NCBI RefSeq assembly: GCF_022414575.1
Contig: NZ_JADWYQ010000029.1
Location: 1 to 64,000 of the forward strand
Reading direction: 5' to 3'
DNA length: 64,000 nt
From: Streptomyces sp. MUM 178J
Lineage (GTDB): Bacteria > Actinomycetota > Actinomycetes > Streptomycetales > Streptomycetaceae
This document shows, piece after piece, positions 60,538 to 64,000 of this stretch. The position numbers and the translations under genes were made by a program. Position 1 is the stretch's first letter. Every line of letters begins with the position of its first letter. The notes beneath the pieces were generated by a model. It made no database searches. It had not been told where the DNA came from and was given only the letters and a program-made list of their open reading frames with translations.

Positions 60538-61023
60538 ATGCGTACCGCACGCGTACGTGCCGTAGGGGCACTGACCATGCTCGCTCTTGGTTTCCCGGCC
60601 GCGTCGGCGGCCGCCGACGAGTCCGAAGTCCATGTCAGCCCCGGCGTGGCGTACCCGGGCTCCACCGTCGCGGTCAGCACGTCGGCCTGTGAGTCGGACG
60701 TCGCCTACGCCAAGGGCCAAGCAGAGGCCGGGGGCCAGATCAACCTGCTCGAGGGCGGCACCAAGGGTGAGCTGTCAGGTGAGTTCACCGTTCCCCAGGA
60801 CACCGAGGAAGGCGTCTACAGCATCACGGTCAAGTGCCCGCCATCGACCCGTGTCGTGACCGAGTTCGAAGTCGCCCGTCAGCCGGACGGGGCGGTGCGC
60901 GGCGGCTTCGGCGGCGCCGGCGCGATGAGCGGCACCGAGATCGCCGCCGGTTCGGCGCTGATCGTCGGCGCGGCGGCCGGCGGGATCGTCCTGCGGCGCC
61001 GGCGCTCAGACGCCGCCGGCTGA
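60538..61023 (+). CDS. secreted, membrane-tethered surface protein
   Basis: 161 residues: signal peptide (RAVGALTMLALGFPAASAAA), a beta-rich domain with two Cys (STSACESDVAY and ITVKCPPSTR), a Gly-rich linker, a C-terminal helix (EIAAGSALIVGAAAGGIVL) and RRRRSDAAG. This is the layout of streptomycete surface proteins encoded beside class F sortases, but no LPXTG motif is seen, so membrane anchoring is likelier. GGAGG precedes ATG 60538. The sortase gene begins 105 bp later. Confidence 0.85.
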   Translation: MRTARVRAVGALTMLALGFPAASAAADESEVHVSPGVAYPGSTVAVSTSACESDVAYAKGQAEAGGQINLLEGGTKGELSGEFTVPQDTEEGVYSITVKCPPSTRVVTEFEVARQPDGAVRGGFGGAGAMSGTEIAAGSALIVGAAAGGIVLRRRRSDAAG

Positions 61024-61128
61024 TCCTACGGGCGCGGGCCTGCGCCGAGTCCGGCTCCGGCTCGCGACATAGGCCGGCACCCGCGCCGCCTCCGTATGCC
61101 CCCAGTCCGAAGCCGGGACCGTGACCTC

Positions 61129-61833
61129 ATGGGACGCACGCCTTCCGCCCCTGTCCTGTCGACCAGAAATCTCGTCGTCGCCATGTGCGTCGGCATCTAC
61201 CTGCTGGTACATGGGCTGCGCGGTGAAACGGCCCCCCAGCCGTCGGCCAACCAGGCGCACACACCGCCCGCCGCGCAGACCGCGCACCCCGCATCCGCCG
61301 CCGCACGCCCGGACGCGCCCGGGAAGCCCGCCCCCCACCCGCCGTCGCTGCGCACAAGCGACCGGAACGGGGACCGGTCCCGCTCCGAACCGGTCCGACT
61401 GCGCATCCCCGCCATCGGCGTCGACGCGCCGGTCATGAAGCTGGCTCTGGACGCGGCGGGCACGCTCCAGGTCCCACCTGTCGAGAAGGCCGGGTCCGCC
61501 GGCTGGTACGCCAAGGGGCCTGCGCCCGGAGAGGCGGGTACGGCCGTCGTGGCGGGGCACGTCGACACCCCTTCCGGCCGCGCCGTCTTCTACTCCCTAG
61601 GAGCCCTCGGCAAAGGGAGTCTCGTCGAAGTGGCGCGTCAGGACCGGCGCACCGCGGTATTCAAGGTCGATGCCGTCGAGGTGTACCCGAAGAAGACGTT
61701 CCCGAGCCGGAAGGTCTACGGCAGTACCGCCGCGCCCCAGCTGCGGATCATCACGTGCGGCGGCGGCTACAGCAAGAAGAGCGGCTACCTGGGCAATGTC
61801 GTCGTCTACGCGAGCCTGGCCGCCATCCGCTGA
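61129..61833 (+). CDS. class F sortase
   Basis: 234 residues. N-terminal membrane anchor (LVVAMCVGIYLLVHGL), Pro/Ala-rich linker, then the sortase barrel with catalytic His in AVVAGHVDTPSG, Cys in LRIITCGGGY and a following SGYLGNVVVYA. Class F sortases are typical of actinobacteria; their substrates vary. The adjacent secreted protein is the natural partner although its sorting signal is not obvious. ATG 61129 lacks a clear ribosome binding site. Confidence 0.92.
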   Translation: MGRTPSAPVLSTRNLVVAMCVGIYLLVHGLRGETAPQPSANQAHTPPAAQTAHPASAAARPDAPGKPAPHPPSLRTSDRNGDRSRSEPVRLRIPAIGVDAPVMKLALDAAGTLQVPPVEKAGSAGWYAKGPAPGEAGTAVVAGHVDTPSGRAVFYSLGALGKGSLVEVARQDRRTAVFKVDAVEVYPKKTFPSRKVYGSTAAPQLRIITCGGGYSKKSGYLGNVVVYASLAAIR

Positions 61834-61862
61834 TGGCGCCCGGTGGTCGAAGACCGCTCGCT

Positions 61863-63146
61863 TCAGTGCTCCTCCGGCTCGAGTTCCCCGATCACTCCGA
61901 TCCGGATTCCCAGCCATGGGTAGGTGTGGCGGTAGAAGAGGTTGTCCTGGGGCTGAAGTCCGACCGCGGAGGGCCACATCTGGAAGGCCGGTGCGTTGGA
62001 CACCCCGCCGTGGAGCCGGCGCCAGACCCGGCCGAAGTCCTGGCCGGTCGGGGGCGGGGTGATGGTGTCGGTCCATTCGACCGCGTTGCCGCCTTGGTCG
62101 AGGGTGCCCCACGGCGAGGTGGTGCGGGCCTGTCCGGTCGTCTCGAGGCTGCCCTGGTAGAGGTCCGCGTAGGTGACGGGGTCCAGTCCGATCGGATTGA
62201 CGGAGGAGCAGACTTCGGGCGGCACCTGCGAGGGGCACCAGGTGGGAGCCGGCTGTCCGGAGGCGTGGTACGAGGCGAGCGGCTGTGTCGAAGCGTTGGT
62301 GACGTCGCCGGTGGTGGGGTTGAGCACGGTGGGGCTGGGAGCGGTCGCGTCGCCGTCGCCGAAGACCCCGGCGTTGGTGGGGTACTTCCAGTACGAGTAC
62401 GTGCCGCCGCCGCTCGGGTCGTAGTAGGCCGCCTTGATCCACTCGTTCTGGCTCGGTACGACGAAGCCGCGGTGCTCGGTCCGCGTCGTGTCCGGGCGGT
62501 CGAGGTCGTACATCCCGCGCTCGGTCCGCGGCGAGAGGCGGACCTTGTAGGTGACATAGGTGAAGGCGCCCTCGGTGCGCGTCTCCTTGGCGAGGACGCG
62601 GCCGTTGACGAGGGAGTTGACGAATCGGGCCGCGTCGAGGAAGTCCGCGAAGCCGTACGGCTTGTCCGCCCACTCCGGGTGGGCCACCGAATAGTGACGG
62701 CCCCTGCGGGCGTCCTCCGAGTAGTCGACCTGGCCGTACTTGGGCCAGGCAGAGCCGCTTTCGCTCTCCTCGTAGAGGTCGAAGCGGTCGCGTCCGCCGG
62801 GGTCGACGGTGTTCAGAAACGCCACCCACTGCGCAACGGTGATCTCGAGCTTGCCGATCTCGTACGGGTAGTCGACCCTGCCGACCGTCAGACAGCCGCT
62901 CGATGTCTCGGGAGCCTCGGCGCAGTTCGGATAGACGGCGTCCGTGAAGGGGACCACACTCACCGACGGGTTGCCGGTGTCACCGACCCTGGTGGTGGTC
63001 ACGGTGATGACTTCGCCGGACCGGTGGGGGTTGCTGCCGTCGGCGGGTGTTCCCGCGGTGGCGGCCGGGGCGAACGGCGCCGACAGCACGCACGCCGCTG
63101 CAGCAGCCCTGACGAGGCGGCGAGGACGAGGGGAAGCGTGGCGCAT
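61863..63146 (-). CDS. secreted FGE-sulfatase-fold protein without copper cysteines
   Basis: 427 residues. Signal peptide (AAAAACVLSAPFAPAATAGT), then a formylglycine-generating-enzyme/SUMF1 fold: YEIGKLEITVAQWVAFLNTV, FVVPSQNEWIKAAYYDPSGG, GGNAVEWTDTI, HGGVSNAPAFQM and a final HTYPWLGIRIG. The cysteine pair that holds copper in genuine FGE (Cys272/Cys277 in S. coelicolor) is absent from the last region, so FGE activity is unlikely. It probably binds something through this fold. AAGGTAACC precedes the ATG. It is convergent with the sortase gene. Confidence 0.88.
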   Translation of the reverse strand: MRHASPRPRRLVRAAAAACVLSAPFAPAATAGTPADGSNPHRSGEVITVTTTRVGDTGNPSVSVVPFTDAVYPNCAEAPETSSGCLTVGRVDYPYEIGKLEITVAQWVAFLNTVDPGGRDRFDLYEESESGSAWPKYGQVDYSEDARRGRHYSVAHPEWADKPYGFADFLDAARFVNSLVNGRVLAKETRTEGAFTYVTYKVRLSPRTERGMYDLDRPDTTRTEHRGFVVPSQNEWIKAAYYDPSGGGTYSYWKYPTNAGVFGDGDATAPSPTVLNPTTGDVTNASTQPLASYHASGQPAPTWCPSQVPPEVCSSVNPIGLDPVTYADLYQGSLETTGQARTTSPWGTLDQGGNAVEWTDTITPPPTGQDFGRVWRRLHGGVSNAPAFQMWPSAVGLQPQDNLFYRHTYPWLGIRIGVIGELEPEEH

Positions 63147-63467
63147 GGAGGGTTACCTTGTCCGATCGTGGAGGGGCGCCCAGCGAGCCGCAAGCGGACG
63201 AGACAGCCCGAGATCACAACAACACCGGCCGCCACAGTAACCCCGCCGGTCACCCATCGCGCTGAAGTCGGCACCGAACGTAGCGAATGGCGGACAGGCA
63301 CCCGGGGCACTCCCCATCCGGCCGTGGCGCGCCGGTCCCCACCTCCGCGTCCGGGTGGGCCGTGACCTGCGCAAACAGTGTGATCGTTTAGGGGATTTCC
63401 AGGAGACGGGACTCCGTAGTCGGAGCGTAGCCAGAACATATGCGTGATGTGGCAGAACGCTCCGAAC
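63147..63467. other. intergenic region upstream of the FGE-fold gene
   Basis: No gene supported. It holds the promoter of the FGE-fold gene and an AT-richer stretch (TGTGATCGTTTAGGGGATTT around 63376-63400) of unknown role. Confidence 0.45.
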
Positions 63468-63511
63468 GACGAAAGACCCAGGCAGCCACTCGGCTGACCT
63501 GGGTCTTCGTC
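63468..63511 (-). terminator. terminator downstream of the tRNA fragment
   Basis: GACGAAAGACCCAGG pairs with CCTGGGTCTTCGTC (one bulged A), with an inner CAGCC/GGCTG stem. It lies after the tRNA-like copy on the minus strand, as terminators do after real tRNA genes. Confidence 0.75.
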
Positions 63512-63532
63512 GACCAGATGCCTGGTCAGGCA

Positions 63533-63579
63533 GAGCCCCCTGTCGGGTTCGAACCGACGACCCCCGCTTTACAAGTTCG
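63533..63579 (-). repeat. tRNA 3'-half fragment, right att-like copy
   Basis: Same orientation as the 60147 copy and 42/46 identical. Minus-strand sequence contains CTTGTAAA (anticodon loop), GGTCGTCGGTTCGAACC (T arm) and an AGGGGGCTC acceptor end, like the 3' half of streptomycete tRNA-Thr. No D arm or 5' acceptor strand follows, so it is a fragment or recombined att site. Confidence 0.75.
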
Positions 63580-63900
63580 CCCGGGGAGCCGCGTCGGCCT
63601 TGCTTACGCGGAACTCTGATAGATCATCACGCCGCCTGCGGTTGACCTGATCCGCCGCTGTCCACCGTCGTTGATGTCAACTGGTGATGTCAGACACCCC
63701 CAGCCCAGCGACTAGAAGATTGGAGCGACCTGCGTGAGCTCATCGCTGTCCGCGTCGTCCGCCTCGCTCCTCGTCAATGCTTCCTTCGGTCCTGCCGAAA
63801 CGACCCTAGCCTCGACCGTGCGTCACGGTATGCCCACACCGCCGCGCGATAATCGAGGCTAAGGAATGGATTCGCTCTTCTCTCTACCTGGAGGCAGATT
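63580..63900. other. unassigned region right of the tRNA fragment
   Basis: No gene I can support. Composition is less GC-rich than average. A possible 13-codon peptide (ATG about 63867, GGCTAAGG upstream) ends at the TAG overlapping the next start; it may be a leader peptide. Confidence 0.4.
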
Positions 63901-64000
63901 TTGCTAGTCCGGGGAGATCTGCAGAATCGGCGAAAACCTGTGGATCGTTCCGGAGCTGGTGCTGAAATTGCGAAGGAATACCTGAGCGCGTATCTCCTCT
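63901..64000 (+). CDS. start of an unidentified gene, cut by the window end
   Basis: TTG at 63901 has GGAGG six bases upstream and opens a frame to the last base: LLVRGDLQNRRKPVDRSGAG, then AEIAKEYLSAYLL. Too short to name. The TTG lies 3 bp before the stop of a possible leader peptide, suggesting coupling. Confidence 0.4.
   Translation, partial: MLVRGDLQNRRKPVDRSGAGAEIAKEYLSAYLL

Overview
The window is a piece of high-GC actinobacterial chromosome, almost certainly Streptomyces. The base composition, GTG/TTG starts, long-stem terminators lacking U-tracts, and a set of streptomycete housekeeping genes support this: monocistronic groEL with CIRCE elements, a CdgB-type diguanylate cyclase, DasR-like dre sites, glucosyl-3-phosphoglycerate synthase, OtsA/OtsB and a SoxR-type quinone reductase. 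From memory, gene order from the murQ/groEL2 area to the quinone reductase resembles the S. coelicolor SCO426x-SCO430x region. I could not run an alignment, so this is recollection, not a result.
Layout. 1-5.8 kb: a helicase-associated protein (cut by the window start), the XPB-type repair helicase and a HelD/HelR-type RNA polymerase-remodelling ATPase. 5.9-9.8 kb: a visibly AT-richer accessory block with a TetR repressor, a perfect 24-bp operator, a small membrane protein, a Rieske oxygenase and its flavin/ferredoxin reductase. 9.9-13 kb: divergent cutC and copA, with a dre-like site before cutC and two CsoR-type operators before copA. 13.1-21.8 kb: small hypothetical genes, an HD-domain protein, a murR-like/murQ pair split by a 37-bp tandem repeat, a rhodanese/TetR divergent pair, a DUF389 protein and a lipase-like protein. 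21.8-28 kb: AgcS symporter, groEL2, a cold-shock protein, and a thrC-cysO operon behind a SAM-I riboswitch. 28-32.2 kb: GpgS, OtsA and OtsB. 32.2-39.7 kb: a DUF3263 protein, then an amino-sugar block (binding lipoprotein, SIS isomerase, ROK kinase, deacetylase, pfkB kinase, class II aldolase) with two dre-like sites. 39.7-51.3 kb: CBM protein, cdgB with a Crp-type palindrome upstream, flavin reductase, ArfB, TerD, M1 peptidase lipoprotein, pentapeptide-repeat protein, SoxR-type quinone reductase, GNAT and a DAO-type oxidoreductase. 51.3-57.5 kb: an arsR-sulP-small ORF-phnA operon, a second paralogous arsR, a divergent arsO-like/arsR pair with Cys-rich tails, and MepB. 57.5-64 kb: PstS without permease genes, GNAT, a coiled-coil membrane protein, then a 3.4-kb segment flanked by two copies of a tRNA 3'-end sequence. 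That segment carries a secreted surface protein, a class F sortase and a secreted FGE-fold protein.
How the parts work together. The amino-sugar block encodes enough enzymes to take an N-acetylhexosamine to triose phosphates, and its pfkB kinase and class II aldolase are the kind used in the GalNAc/tagatose branch. Three dre-like sites in the window (cutC, the binding protein/SIS promoter region, nagK) suggest control by the GlcNAc-responsive repressor DasR, and murQ adds muropeptide recycling. OtsA and OtsB form the trehalose route. The metal and oxyanion genes (copA, two ArsR systems, SulP, PhnA, arsO-like) are spread over two clusters, each next to a recognisable operator.
Most promising observations: the Rieske block, the tRNA-fragment-flanked segment, the dre-like site at cutC, the GalNAc-like gene set, and the arsR/arsO pair with Cys-rich tails and no efflux pump. 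All functions are predicted from sequence only.
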